From Avena insularis (lineage: Eukaryota > Streptophyta > Magnoliopsida > Poales > Poaceae): a DNA stretch of 64,000 bases. Made by a program: the position numbers and the translations under genes. Positions 11,701 through 22,441 of this stretch are shown piece by piece. The notes below the pieces were generated by a model. It saw nothing but the letters and a program-made list of their open reading frames with translations. It had not been told where the DNA came from and searched no databases. The stretch's first letter is position 1; each line of letters opens with the position of its first letter. The stretch is taken from assembly GCA_023614405.1 (NCBI GenBank), contig CM042693.1, positions 155,450,731 to 155,514,730 on the forward strand, given 5' to 3'.

Positions 11701-12468
11701 GAAAGACTTTGTCACATTCTCGATCTGCCGGTACTCCATTTGGTGTGTACTTATCCAGCGGCCACTGGTGGCGTCAAGACGAGATTGTGTCATGTGGGTA
11801 AAGTGTACAACTTCTGCATAAGATCAAATTCTAAGTACTTAGTCGTGTCCCCGGTTATGGACAACTCTGAGCAACTAAGGCCTGAAGCTATGGAAGATCT
11901 CGACATTCCAATTTCTCAAAGTAAAACTTGATGGCGTTAGAAAGGGATTAGAAGCACTTGGAGTTTTCCAAGGAGTTCAAAAAGTTGTTGAAAGATCAAA
12001 ACTATTTTGAAAAGATAGGATAAAACCATATTGCTTTCTGCAAATGAGCCTAAACTCTACTTAGCCAAATATGCATGTATTGATAGGTTCCAACTTATTT
12101 CCACATAGTAGTGACACTTGCCAATACAATTCCAATGTATTGACCCTTGTGGATGTAACATATCATGTTGCAGGATTACTTGATGATAGTGATGTTTGAT
12201 AAGTAGGGGTTACGAGTCTGCACCCAACATGTTTGCATGTGGCACATGAAGGTGAAGGACTCCATGCTTACTTTTATTCCACTGTTGTGTAATAAGATAG
12301 CCTGTGGCTATGAGATTGTAAAAAGTATTTATATTCTGGATCATGCGATGTAATATGACCTTTGTATCTTGATATTACATCTTAAACTATGGGTGCTAGC
12401 TATTCGATCTAGGGACTAGCACTGTAATCATAGGGATTTTGAACCAAGCCGGGTTCGGGTCCGCTACA
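8792..12468 (+). repeat. 3' LTR of the Gypsy remnant (3677 bp)
   Basis: It starts TGTCACATCCCAAAATTTTG after the polypurine motif and ends CCGCTACA. The first 800 bases are very AT-rich, followed by a mixed region and a distal part (about 11000-12250) that is recognisable in reverse complement at 24240-25400 and 55400-56500. It therefore belongs to the same broad family as the solo LTRs at 24109-35406 and 55196-59193. Small frames inside (for example 10174-10572 and 11549-11931) show no known domain and are not called. Confidence 0.82.
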
Positions 12469-12473
12469 ATATA

Positions 12474-13487
12474 GTTCTTCCTTTTCTGGACAGTAGCAAT
12501 ACAATGAAAGAATCTGGAATTACAATCCCCAAGAGTCACCCATTTTATTTTCCCTCTTTATTTACAATAATCCAACTGCTGCCTGAGTAAAGATGTCAGG
12601 GTGGCTTTGAGGGATGTTCTAAAATACTTTCTCTATCAGTGAGATCTCTGAAGTTTTTGGCAGCGTCTAACAGTGTAATAACCGAATTTATATCCGCAAT
12701 AGAACCAGTCCAGTCTCTACAGCAAGGGGGCATACTGCATCTTGCTCCAAGTGAACCTTTTTCCCTTTAATAGAATGTCAACAAGCCCTAGATTCCTACT
12801 CCCTCCGTTTCAAAATATAAGATGTTTTAGCTTTGTAAATCAAATGTATCTAGACTACTTTTAGTATGTAGGTTCACTCAAGTTTGGAGTGAATCTAGAC
12901 ATTAAAACAAGTCTAGATATATTTTCTTCACAAACCTAAAACATCTTATATTTTGAAAGCGAGGGAGTAATTGCCTCATTAAAAAGGAGAATTTCATTTA
13001 GATTGCCACCAAGCTTATTTCTATCTTTAGGAGATCTGAGAAGATTGAAATCCCGCACATTAACCAATTTTCATTGTGTGGAATTTGAACATCATGAAAC
13101 CAAGAAATAAACTATAGCTCCTGAGCATCTTGACAAGGTGCATAAATGTTAGTGAGGGTACAAACATTATCTGACTTTGTTGAGTGCAGATCAACCGAGA
13201 GGGCAAAGTCATTCTAAAAGACACACTGGCCAAAAAAGACAGAGTTATCCCAAATAGTGAGAATTCCCCTAGATCTACCAATAGATGGTTTAAGAGAAAA
13301 GGAGTCAAAGTTTCTAGGGAAGAAGTTGTGGATAAACAAAAGATCAAGGTCTTCCTTCTTTGTTTCCAGAAAGCAGATTACATGACAACCACTTTCTTTA
13401 ATATTATTGAATATAAGGACCCATTTGTCGTTGTCATTAAGCCCTCCGATGTTCCAATTAAGTACTTTCCAGACTTATTTAATCATT
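12474..13487 (-). pseudogene. LINE ORF2: AP endonuclease domain and start of RT region (degenerate)
   Basis: Read right to left, the frame opens with LNWNIGGLND and continues through CHVICFLETKKEDLDLLFIH and SRGILTIWDNSVFFG to NIYAPCQDAQEL. These are the conserved blocks of a plant LINE endonuclease, which nicks target DNA to prime reverse transcription. Stops occur after VFFGQCVF and after DAQEL. Past the MITE, a segment with LLKGKRFTWSKMQYAPLL and RLDWF follows. It then jumps to KIKWVTLGDCNSRFFHCIATV, which normally lies well over 100 residues further on, so an internal deletion has removed that interval. The frame reaches the Gypsy boundary at about 12474. Confidence 0.8.
12799..12967. mobile_element. 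Stowaway-type MITE (169 bp)
   Basis: The termini are inverted: CTCCCTCCGTTTCAAAATAT at the left and ATATTTTGAAAGCGAGGGAG at the right, flanked by TA on both sides (12797-12798 and 12968-12969). The TA duplication and CTCCCTCCGT end are diagnostic of Tc1/mariner-derived Stowaway MITEs. It lies in the LINE ORF2 and has no coding capacity. Confidence 0.95.
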
Positions 13488-14362
13488 TGAAAGGGCATGT
13501 ATGCCCCCATGTGTGGTTTTGGTAATTAATGAAACTCTCTATGGACTAATGTGTAAATTGAGTTTCACTTGTAGGTTTGTCCATTGGCATCTCTTGGGAC
13601 ATGTGTGGTTTTGTCCATCCGCATCGTAGTTTTTCTGATCGTTAGCTGGGTGCCACTGCCATCAGAAGTTCCGGCCTCCCATCAGAAGTTCTGGCCGGGG
13701 TGGTGAATGCCCAAATGGTCAGATGTGGGATCCCTTTAAAAGGGGCTCCTCTTTCCCTTCGTGGGTACTAGCTCTTTTCTTGGTTCTTGGGTTTCTCTCT
13801 CTCCTCCATTGTTGACCTTGAAGATATTTCCCTCTCCTCTTTCCCTTCCTATGATTCTTGCATCTTTTTGAGGGATTTGAGAGATGAGATACAACCCCCC
13901 AAGACTTTTGTGGTGCCGGTGAGTTGCGTGCATTCGCATCCGGGGTGAGGCCTTGTGTGGCGTTGGGTGAGCATCGAGCCACCACACCCCTAGGTGAGCC
14001 ATTTGTGGCGTTCGGAGAGCATTGCGCTATCGCACCTTTCCAACAGAGATGTAGCTTCTTTGGAAGTGAACTTCGGGCTAAAAATCTTCATCTCCGTGTC
14101 CATCGGTTATCTCTCAACCGAGCCCTTTACTTATGCACCTTACATTGTGATAGTCTTCGTGCTTGTAGTATTATATCTTGATATCTCCTTGTTGCTTGTA
14201 TTGCTTAACATAGGTTGTTGGTACACTTAGGTGAACCTAGTGGTTAGGTTTTGTGCTCAATAAATTAAACATTAGTTTTATTCCGCATTTATTTGAGCCT
14301 AAACCGTAATAATTTTAAAAGCCTATTCACCCCCCCTCTAGGCAACGTCCATTGCACTTTCA
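13488..14362 (+). mobile_element. solo LTR (875 bp), TGAAAG...CTTTCA family
   Basis: It is bounded by TGAAAGGGCATG and GCACTTTCA, with TCATT on both sides (13483-13487 and 14363-14367). TG/CA ends plus a perfect 5-bp target duplication are LTR hallmarks. A TATA-like TTTAAAAGG near 13735 and an AATAAA near 14260 fit a plus-strand U3-R-U5 layout. The same ends occur in the solo LTR at 48848-63001. Short open frames inside show no domain. The alternative, a DNA transposon with short inverted ends, is less likely because of the 5-bp duplication. It interrupts the LINE. Confidence 0.75.
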
Positions 14363-14689
14363 TCATTTAAAAGATTTGTGTCAAAAATCCTAGCCCATAG
14401 GGCCAAGAACAAGGGCCACAAGACCACTACAAGCACACAAACACAGAGACACAGAATAAAGACCAGCCTTAGATGGGCTAAGTCTGCACATAAACCCTAG
14501 ACAAAACTATCTGCCAAGTATCCAACACATAACAATAAAAACAAGCCACAGAGATGGGTCCAACATTCAAGACACAAGTAACAGGGTCTGATAGGGGAGG
14601 AGGTAAAAATCATGCAAGAAAATGAACATAGTTCCACAAAACACCAACTCCTATGACAGTAACTAGAAAGTGGGGCTGTCTTCATCATC

Positions 14690-15290
14690 ATCACTGGATT
14701 TTTCCTCCACCTCTAGCTCTACAGGTACTATAGAGGTTTCATCAATTTGGTCATCCCTCATGGCAAACGCTGACAGAGATTTTGCACCACCTTTTTTAAG
14801 AACAGGAGGATCAGCTGCACATGCTCAACCGTGTTTGTCAAAGCAGGTCCTTCCTTTATAACCCTTATTCCTGTCTTTCACTCGCACACTTCTTCTGACC
14901 ACTATCTCTACCAACGGGATCTTCTTGCATTTCCTCTTAATATAAAGATCAGAAGTAGAGGGTGGAACCCTAAGAACTTTTGCCCTGATAGGTGCTTGAG
15001 GAGTGAAGAAACCTTGTGTTGATTCTTTGCAAGCAATGGCCAGGGGAGGAGTGACAACAGGGTACTCCATTGGGTGGATCCAACTAAAGGGCCCTCTGCT
15101 TCACCAATCAATTTCCAAATCTTTAAATGAAGGAGGGTTTTAGTCCACACAAAGTCATCACGGGAAAGAATTTTAGCAGTAAAAAATCAGCCCAACTAGT
15201 ATGAATAGTAACATTCATAGCATGGGAAACAACAGGTTTGAAGAATCGTGACCAGGCACAAGACCACTCTTTGGAAAATATGGCAGCGCG
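14690..15290 (-). pseudogene. LINE ORF1 C-terminal part (degenerate)
   Basis: The minus strand reads ILSRDDFVWTKTLLHLKIW, then IGEAEGPLVGSTQW. Further on comes a basic segment RRSVRVKDRNKGYKGRTC followed by a short Cys-containing tail and DPPVLKK. This resembles the C-terminal domain of grass LINE ORF1 proteins, where an Arg/Lys-rich RRS-R-R---KGYK motif precedes clustered cysteines. A stop falls right after the FDKHG stretch and several frame changes are needed, so this is a relic. ORF1 would bind LINE RNA. Its N-terminus is not clear beyond about 15290. Confidence 0.6.
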
Positions 15291-16478
15291 CTGTAAGCGG
15301 CACAAAAAATTTGGCGCTTGTGCTAGTGCAGTGGTTCGCACAGAAAAAATTACATAACTCGCATTTTCCTGTGCCTGCTGAGGGACGCGCAAGCTTCCGC
15401 CATGTAAAATAGCATTATTTTTTTAACGTACAACCATTTTACGGCTGCTGGAGATGCTCTTTTTTGGAGTCTTAGACGGTTATATTAATATAGAGAGAAG
15501 TCCAATTTACACCCCCTAAATTTTGCCCCAAGTTCAGATTACAACCTAGCCGGTTTTTGTCGCCATGTCAGTGCTTTTCAGCATATAGAGTACAGCGTCC
15601 GGGTCCAATGTACCTCTTCAGAATACACTCCCACTCGTACATCCCAGTACGTGTTGACTTGAGATGGTTCCTATTCTTTAATTGGCAATGGTAATTGCAG
15701 AGGAGCGCCTCCGCCGCCCAGCAATCACCAGGCTCCGTGTCCGCCCTCCACATTCCCTCTCCCTGTGTTCTTAGCCAACAGCCAGTACGGGGCACCACCT
15801 AGTAGCGTGGCGAGTCGCCGGGAGGCGCTGCTCTTCCGGCGCGGTGACAATCCAAAACATGGGAGAGGAAGCTCAGAGAAGGGAGATGGGATGGGTCGCC
15901 TCGATCCAGTCGGCTGCGTCGCCGTGTAGAACCTGGAGCGGTGTAGGCTTATAGGAGGGAGAGGTGCAGGTGGAGGAGAAAGAAGATGGCTGTCCCTGCA
16001 GCCTGAGAGGCGTATTGATGCTGTGTAATAATGGTAAAACAAAGATACGCTGTTGCTTGCTAATTTAGAATACTACTTGCTTCTTGCTTGTTTCTTGTTC
16101 TAGAGAGAATACTGTTTGGTTCTTACTAATTTATAGAGAAAGTGAGAGATATTGTGGATTTAAGATATGCACTTCTGCTTGTTATACAGATAATAGTGAC
16201 TTCTACACATCTTGGAACATCATTCTTTTTGCTTTCTAATATTGTGTATCGGCATCAAAAGAATACCATGCATAAACATCAAGAAACTACCACGTATCAG
16301 CAATTTGACATAGTCAAAAGAAACGTGAATGATGAGTCAAAACATTTTTCCATGATTCTTCTGATTGGCTAGTAACAGTGATGAAGATTAGATTTTTTTT
16401 TCATTTGTCATACATCACTAGATGGATTAAAATAACAGTAATATTGAGATAATTGGAATTTTTTTTGGCAAAAGAACA
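15291..16478. other. unassigned stretch between LINE and solo LTR
   Basis: No family was recognised. At 15446-15461 the sequence GGCTGCTGGAGATGCT resembles the GAGCATCTCCAGC ends of small grass DNA transposons, but I found no partner end. The 15480-15560 stretch (TTACACCCCCTAAATTTTG) looks like a common cereal repeat. A minus-strand open frame at 15725-16042 (105 codons, Ser/Pro/Arg-rich, GC-rich) has no recognisable domain. 16050-16478 is AT-rich and featureless. It may be the flank of the MULE to the right, separated from it by the solo LTR. Confidence 0.5.
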
Positions 16479-19400
16479 TGCAGCGTCCCGGATAAATCCA
16501 GTACTAAAAAATAGCTGTTGTTTTTATTATGTACGTCATCATGATATCATGCATCATTTAATCTAAAACCCATTTTCCTAAATACCTATTTTTGTTTTCA
16601 AAATTATTCCTTTCTCCTAATTAAATCAAACATTCGGTCCGATCAGATCTTTTATTTGTCTAAAAACAATTTACAAAATTGTTTTAAAATAGAAAAATAA
16701 ATATTTTTGTGGGAGGCAGGCAGCCAACGGCTAGGCCCGAAGGCCCAACCGGAGGCCACCCAGCCCACAGCCACAAACCCTAATCCTATTCTACCCAACC
16801 TCAAACCCCAGCTAATCCCACTCCCACTCCTTCCCAGTCGCTCGCCGCCACCCCCACACCCCAACCCGAAAAAACACACACGCGCGGCCAGCACTCCACG
16901 CCCACGCACGCGACCCCCCTCTCTCTCCCTTTGACCTGGCACTGCCCAACATGCCACGTTCCACCTGGCCTGACCCACTCGCCCGTGTCGCTAGTGCATC
17001 CCACCCCATCGCCCGGACCGCGTCCTCTCTCCCCCACCTTCCTTCCCAAAAACCGCTCGTCGCACAGACCCCGACTCCTGGATCCCCGCCACCCTGCTGC
17101 CAGGCCTTTGCTACCGCCCTCCTCTCCTCCCGGCAGTGCCACCTTCCTCCCCGTCGAGCCACCTCCGCCCCTACGCGCCTTCCTCCTTGCCTGCAAGCCC
17201 CATCGAGCGCCTCCTCTCCGTCTCCGCGGCAACCCCTTCCTCGCGCCCTCGCCTCTGCTTTGCTGGCTCGGCCGCCTTGCTCCAGCCTGCGCGCTCCGCC
17301 GACCCTGTGAGCTTGCGAGCGCCGTCGCCCCTGCACCTCCGCTCCTCCGGCCTTGTCCCCGGCGAGCCCTTCGCCGCTTGCCTCCTGCCGAGCCCTTCCT
17401 GGCACTGCTGCCTGGACGGCCTCATCTCTTGCCACCGGCTTCCCCTGCAGGCGGTCGCCCTGGCGCCCTCTTCCCAGCGCGTTACCGCTAGCTTCCTCCA
17501 TGTTTCCCTATAGTACGCGATCGTCTCGGTGAACCTGCCTGTTTTGGCCAAGAGGTGACCGTGAGTTCTCCCGTTCTGCATGGCAGCTACCTGCCCCGTT
17601 TCCGTGCGTTTGTGCATCTCTAGGTTCTGGCCTTCCGTCGCACATCGCCTGGGCATGGTACTGTTGGTGATATTTCTGTGTTGCCACATTGTTTTCTTTT
17701 GTCGCAATCGCTCGAACCGAAGCAGTGGATTCTAGAGATTGTTGTAAGAAGAGGTGATGAAGCGATGAGATGCTCGGTCGAGATCTCTCGGTGGACAAGA
17801 GTATCAAGTTGTACCAGGTCCTCCACACCGACAAGAGCTACACGGAAACCGGACATCGTCGAGTTGGAATCTAAGACAAAGTATCCTCGATCTACTTCCG
17901 GAACCGAAGACCGATCCGAACCCAGCACCGCGCCAAGATCTCCTTCCCGGATCGGATGGCTGAGACCAGACCCGGACCGCTCCGAGCCAAGATCGTCGAC
18001 CCCTATGTGTGATCCCTTTTTCTGAGCCCTATTTTATAAATGTAATATCAACTTGTTTCATATAAAATTGTTCATGCTCGCATCATATCATGTGCCTTGG
18101 GGTCTTATGCCGATTCATCTCATAACTAAATATGGAGTCCATATGCGGGCGAATCTAGTCTAATATTGGACTCGTTTAAATTTATGTAGCGAACCGCCAT
18201 GTTTTTCCATGTTAAGCCAACATTCAAATTGCGGGTATCCAAACAACCTGAACCACCTAACTAATTGTCAGGACCCCGGTTCCGCTTAATATTACCTAGT
18301 TGTATCGCATCTTTGTCATGTCATACATCATACATGCATCATGCCCGATCTTCTGTCGTAGTATTAAATAGTGCATCCGGTGTTTCTTTTAGTTCTTTGC
18401 TTCTTCACGTATTAGGCTGATGAGTTGATGCGAGTGTCGACCCGATCTTCGGGTGAACCTTCGGCACTGTTTTTCAAGCGAGCATTCTCCCTCTTTCTAC
18501 CTATTTTATATTTCTAGTCTTTATTTCCTCATGTTGATCTATTGCTATCTGTGTTATGATGCTATAGATTCTATATCCTTTTATGCATCCATGCAGCCTC
18601 TATATTGACATGGACACGTTCTATTACCTGTTGTTTGGTAGATAGTCGGCCTCGTAGTTGCTTCCGCAGGTGTTGCTTTGCACCGTCGATGTTCCATAGT
18701 TGTTGGAGAAATGCCTCATGTTTAATGTTGGAGATGATCATGGTTGTAATTACCGTTTAATAACTAAAATTGAAAGTAGGTAAATAATGCAGAGGCATAG
18801 GTGGGCAATAGAAGTTATTTGGTTTTTAACCATCCACTTGTGTCCCGTAGGACCCTGAGTACTTGATACTTGTTCCTTGAATATTCGTGCTATCCGCATG
18901 TGGGAACACGAAGCCTCTTAGCGAGAGCTTGAGTCATATCTTATTTCTTGGAGCCACAAAGTAGTTTGGGGCTTTATTACTATCCTGTACTTATGCCATG
19001 ATTATGACATGCTTTACTGCTTTATTTACTATTGCGCGTGGAGCGCCTGTACTATTTAGGAACAAATGTGGAATATTTTCGTGGTATCGACAAGCCCAGT
19101 CACACTTTCGGGTTCCCAATCGTTTATAGCCATTGGCACAAACCTCTAGGTCCATTTCGGAGCCGGCCAACTTCGTCGCGGGTAGCTTGGTGGGGTGGCC
19201 TCCTAAAATATTGTGAATCTTGTGATCTCTTTGTCGTGATTCCTTGTTGGGTTTTCATTTGGTTTTTCCGAGGTTGATCGTGCGTGTGTTGCTATTTTCT
19301 GCCTCCTGCAGGGTAAAACTTTCTGAAAGCCGTGTCCGCGGTTATGGACGACTTGGAGCACAGTATCTCGATCATAGACAACTACAACTAAAGTAGTACT

Positions 19401-20285
19401 ATAAATTTGACCTTGAAATGACTAGTAATCATCTTCAGTACAATAGAATGGCTAAATAAAAGTACCAATCACTGTTGGGTTTTTGAATGTCTCATGGTAT
19501 ATGTATCTGACTAGTAATTATTGCAACTCAACAGAATGGTTAACGAAAACTGCTCACTGCTTATTATATCAGGATGACTCATGCTATCTATATCTGACTA
19601 GTAATTGCTGCAACTATAACGGAACAAATAAAACTACCAACTATGTGAGTTCCTCGGTTGATTTCCTCGTTTGGTCTCGAGGGGGAAATACCAGGATGGA
19701 TATGTTTGGTGTTAGCATCAGGTTGGTTTCATATAGGTCTTTCTTATGCCTCTCTGATAGCCGTCAGTTGTATCAAGTCTCTATAGGTTGTTTAGTGCAT
19801 GCTGTGCCGCCGCTTTACCCCACTATACCATGTAGGTGAGAGCCCTGAATTCTAAGACTCTCCGTGTACTGGCCTCAGTACTGACTACTCTCTTTTTCCT
19901 TTGCCCTTTGTTGGCACCCCTTTTGTTAAGCTGGTTTTGAGATCAACGTTGTTAGTAGGGTTACCCTTCCGGCTTGGCCTAGGCAGGGTTATGGACGCCA
20001 TTGGTTATTCTTCAGGGCTCTTAGCCCAATTTGCATCTTTTCCGTACTCGGACATTGTATCATTTTCAAGGTGATTTGGATCTTTGTACTGTATATCTAG
20101 ATTCTTGACTCATGGATTCGTGTTGTATATATCTAATCTATGGGTTCTATCATGGACTATTGTGTAATGATATTACGTCATTTTCCACTCGCACGCAAGT
20201 GCCTGGTGGGCACCTTTGGATCGTTTCTATGTGGGTTTGGCGGGAATCCCTAAAACTTGCATAGGGCCGATCTGAGGGTGTTACA
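16479..20285 (+). mobile_element. solo LTR (about 3.8 kb), Gypsy-type
   Basis: The right end is GAGGGTGTTACA and the likely left end is TGCAGCGTCCCGG. The flanks GAACA (16474-16478) and AAACA (20286-20290) match at four of five positions. No polypurine tract or primer site adjoins it, so it is a solo LTR. The first 220 bases are AT-rich, then 16700-18020 is strongly GC-rich, producing many overlapping frames on both strands that show no domain and are noise. 18060-20285 is the reverse complement, diverged, of 38690-40730. The left boundary is the weaker end. Confidence 0.68.
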
Positions 20286-20469
20286 AAACAACTAAATAAA
20301 ATTGGTCACACGTGATCTGCAAGGTTCACAGCTATAAGATAGTTGAACAAGATACGTAGTTCGACAAGCCAACATTTGACATTTGATGACAAAAAAGTAT
20401 ATTTAAGTTCTCAAATAGCATAATTATCAATTCAATATCAATAGAGCCCGAAATACTAGCCAAGACTTC

Positions 20470-21178
20470 TCTACTGTTTGCTTCCTTTCTTTCTTGAAGT
20501 TTCATTTCCGGATGACAAATTGACGGTAACACTTGAAATTGCTTGCGACCCCTGCACCAAACCATGAATGTTTACCGTATTCTCGGAGGTTCTGTTACTC
20601 TTACCTTTAACAAATGACCTCTTTGAATTAGATGGATCTAATTGTGTACTTGACTTACTCTTTGTACTAGTGGTCATGCTTCGTCGAGGCTACAAACACA
20701 AGATCAAGTTGAGATAACGATGCCCAGAAAAATTAAATGAAATAAATAAAAACATTGTGATAGATTACCATGGACGGTGTGTCCCTTAGTTGTATGGATT
20801 GTGCCGATGGTGCAGCTGTATGACTTTGTTGTGAAGGCTGCTTTTGGAGATTTGTTAACATCACTCATAATTCATAGTACATTAAATTAAATTGAACAAC
20901 AAATATAAATTACCATTTTATTATATGGATCTACGCCTCCGTTTCTTCTCTCACAAGAGGTTTTATTATGGCCTAGCTGTTTCCATTTTCCACACCTAAT
21001 GGTAGTTCCAGTTCTGCTAACTCTGGTGCTTCCTGGCTTCTCCTCTGGTTCCCTTTCTAACAGGCATAGCAATGTGCCCTGGTGCCACGGGCCTAGGCCT
21101 ATTTGAAATAGGCCATGTAGGCATGTCCTCCATAGGCTGAAGGTAGTGCACATATGTTTTTCTAAACTCCTCAACATG
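20470..21178 (-). pseudogene. MULE transposase C-terminus with CCHC knuckle and Ser/Lys tail
   Basis: After an in-frame TAA at about 21179, the transposase frame continues (HVEEFRKTYVHYLQPMEDM, then WPISNRPRPVAPGHI). After a frame change it reads RCGKWKQLGHNKTSCERRNG, a CX2C-type knuckle whose first Cys pair is altered: only C-G-K-W before GHNKTSC is seen. The tail at 20471-20677 (MTTSTKSKSSTQLDPSNSKR) is low-complexity and basic, separated by an intron-like AT-rich gap. It is non-functional as it stands. Confidence 0.72.
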
Positions 21179-21841
21179 TTAGCAGTTGGCAATGTAATCA
21201 TCAAGGAAGCTTGTATGGAAATATATGCAAGCTATAGCATGCGCACAGGGGAGTCCATAAAGTTGCCAATACCTGCAGGTATATGTTCTCTCTCCAAGTT
21301 TAACAGTAAATTCGTGATCTACACCCCACTCTTTAAGCTTAACTTCATATGCATCCTTGCCATTAAAAATAGTCTCACAATATGCTGACTGGTTGATGCT
21401 CTTCTTTAGCTTCTTTGTTATGTTAGGACTTATAATGACATTTGGAGCCCACTTATCCATTTGAGTTATAATATCTTGTATCCTAACTATCACCTTGTGT
21501 CTAATAGCTTCAAACGAGCTAATTATGGGCAAATACCTAGCATGAACTATCCACTTATTGAATGACTCACAAATATTGTTGTCTACGGAGTCACAATCAG
21601 ATCCTAACTTGAACCACGCTCTGCTCCAATGATGAGGCTCTTTATCCATGACTGCCCTGGCTCCATTCGGTGTCTCTTGTGCCAAAGAAGCCCTTTCTTT
21701 GTTGAACAGCATTGCACATGGGGCTTTTGCACATGCCCAGAAAAGCTTCTGCCAATCCTTATTTCTAAACTTCTTTCTCCAATTGGCGTATATGTGTCTT
21801 GCACGGTTTCTATGCTCTGCCCTTAGGGTCCAGTTTTGCAC
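21179..21841 (-). pseudogene. MULE transposase, SWIM zinc-finger exon
   Basis: This 220-codon open stretch continues the transposase: RAEHRNRARHIYANWRKKF, then LFWACAKAPC. Next come NICESFNKWIVHARYLPI, whose Glu is the third catalytic residue of the DDE triad, and the SWIM motif TCRYWQLYGLPCAHAIACIY (CXC replaced by CRYW, then C-X-H). It is preceded by an intron-like gap (about 21842-21950) with a plausible GT donor after SDQQK and a TTTCATAG acceptor. The stop that ends it falls directly after the SWIM region where related proteins continue, so it is a nonsense mutation and not the natural end. Confidence 0.85.
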
Positions 21842-21919
21842 GACCTTTAGAATACACTATGAAATAAAATTGATACAACGTTTAATAAGCACATAAGGAA
21901 AAATAGCTTTCAAATGAAT

Positions 21920-22405
21920 TTAATTTAATTTAACACAAGTATAAAGTAACTTTTGTTGATCAGATAGTATCACCCATCCCTCTCCATCTCCTAGCTGAAG
22001 TTCATTGAACAAGATAGAACAAAACCAATCCCAAGAATTATTAGTTTCTTTGTCAACTGCTGCCCATGCAATGGGATATATTTCATTGTTAGCATCTCTA
22101 CCAATAGCACACAAAAGCTCTCCAGCTCTTCCTTTGAGAAAAAATCCATCAAGACCAATCATCTTCCTACATCCAGCAAGAAAGACTTTTCTACAAGCTT
22201 CAAAGCATACATAAAATCTGTAAAATGTTGGCTTCTCAAAGTTCGGGTGAAGCTTGACAATTACTGTACTACTTGGGTTGCTTCGAATAAACTCATTTTG
22301 GTAATCAAACACTTTTCCATATTCACCAAATTGTGCATCCAACATTCTAGCAACCACTATAGCCTTAGCTTTCTTTATCTTTGATATGTGCACATTTGCA
22401 AACAT
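21920..22405 (-). pseudogene. MULE transposase, DDE catalytic domain
   Basis: The stretch contains MIGLDGFFLKGRAGELLCAI, with the first catalytic Asp in LDGFFLKG. GRDANNEIYPIAWAAVDKE follows, then NSWDWFCSILFNELQLGDG and WVILSDQQK with the second Asp. All are hallmark blocks of plant MULE transposases, which cut and paste DNA between long terminal inverted repeats. It is in the same frame as the upstream zinc-domain exon; a single TAG at 22442-22444 separates them. The apparent stop after LYTCVKLN lies in a likely intron. Confidence 0.9.
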
Positions 22406-22441
22406 TTGTTCTTGGACACAATGTTGTAGGTGCGCAACACT

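Larger units (their letters stand above)
7844..12468 (+). mobile_element. Gypsy element remnant: gag fragment, 3' untranslated part, 3' LTR
   Basis: This is the right-hand part of a plus-strand Gypsy whose left part lies beyond the window, because the Angela-type element is inserted in its gag. After gag there is no protease, RT or integrase: only about 210 bases separate the gag stop (8578) from the LTR at 8792. It is therefore either an internally deleted copy or a gag-only non-autonomous derivative. The 5 bases after the LTR (ATATA, 12469-12473) should be one copy of its target duplication. It interrupts a LINE. Confidence 0.85.
12474..15290 (-). mobile_element. LINE (non-LTR retrotransposon) remnant, ORF1 tail and ORF2 start
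   Basis: Minus-strand protein similarity is visible on both sides of a solo LTR: the tail of ORF1 at about 14690-15290 and the endonuclease start of ORF2 at about 12474-13487. The order on the minus strand (ORF1, then ORF2) is that of grass L1-like LINEs. The RT part is missing because the Gypsy at 7844-12468 is inserted just as the RT-proximal segment begins; the rest should lie left of the window. A MITE (12799-12967) and a solo LTR (13488-14362) are further inserted. Confidence 0.82.

Noticed and set aside
13488..14362. TIR DNA transposon
   Set aside because: The inverted ends are only six bases, the duplication is 5 bp, and a promoter-like TATA lies inside, all of which fit a solo LTR better. 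Kept as a finding because it is not settled.
16652..17834. Several overlapping long frames on both strands (up to 229 codons)
   Set aside because: The stretch is extremely GC-rich and lies in a solo LTR. The frames overlap in several phases, are Pro/Arg/Gly-rich and show no domain, which is what base composition alone gives.
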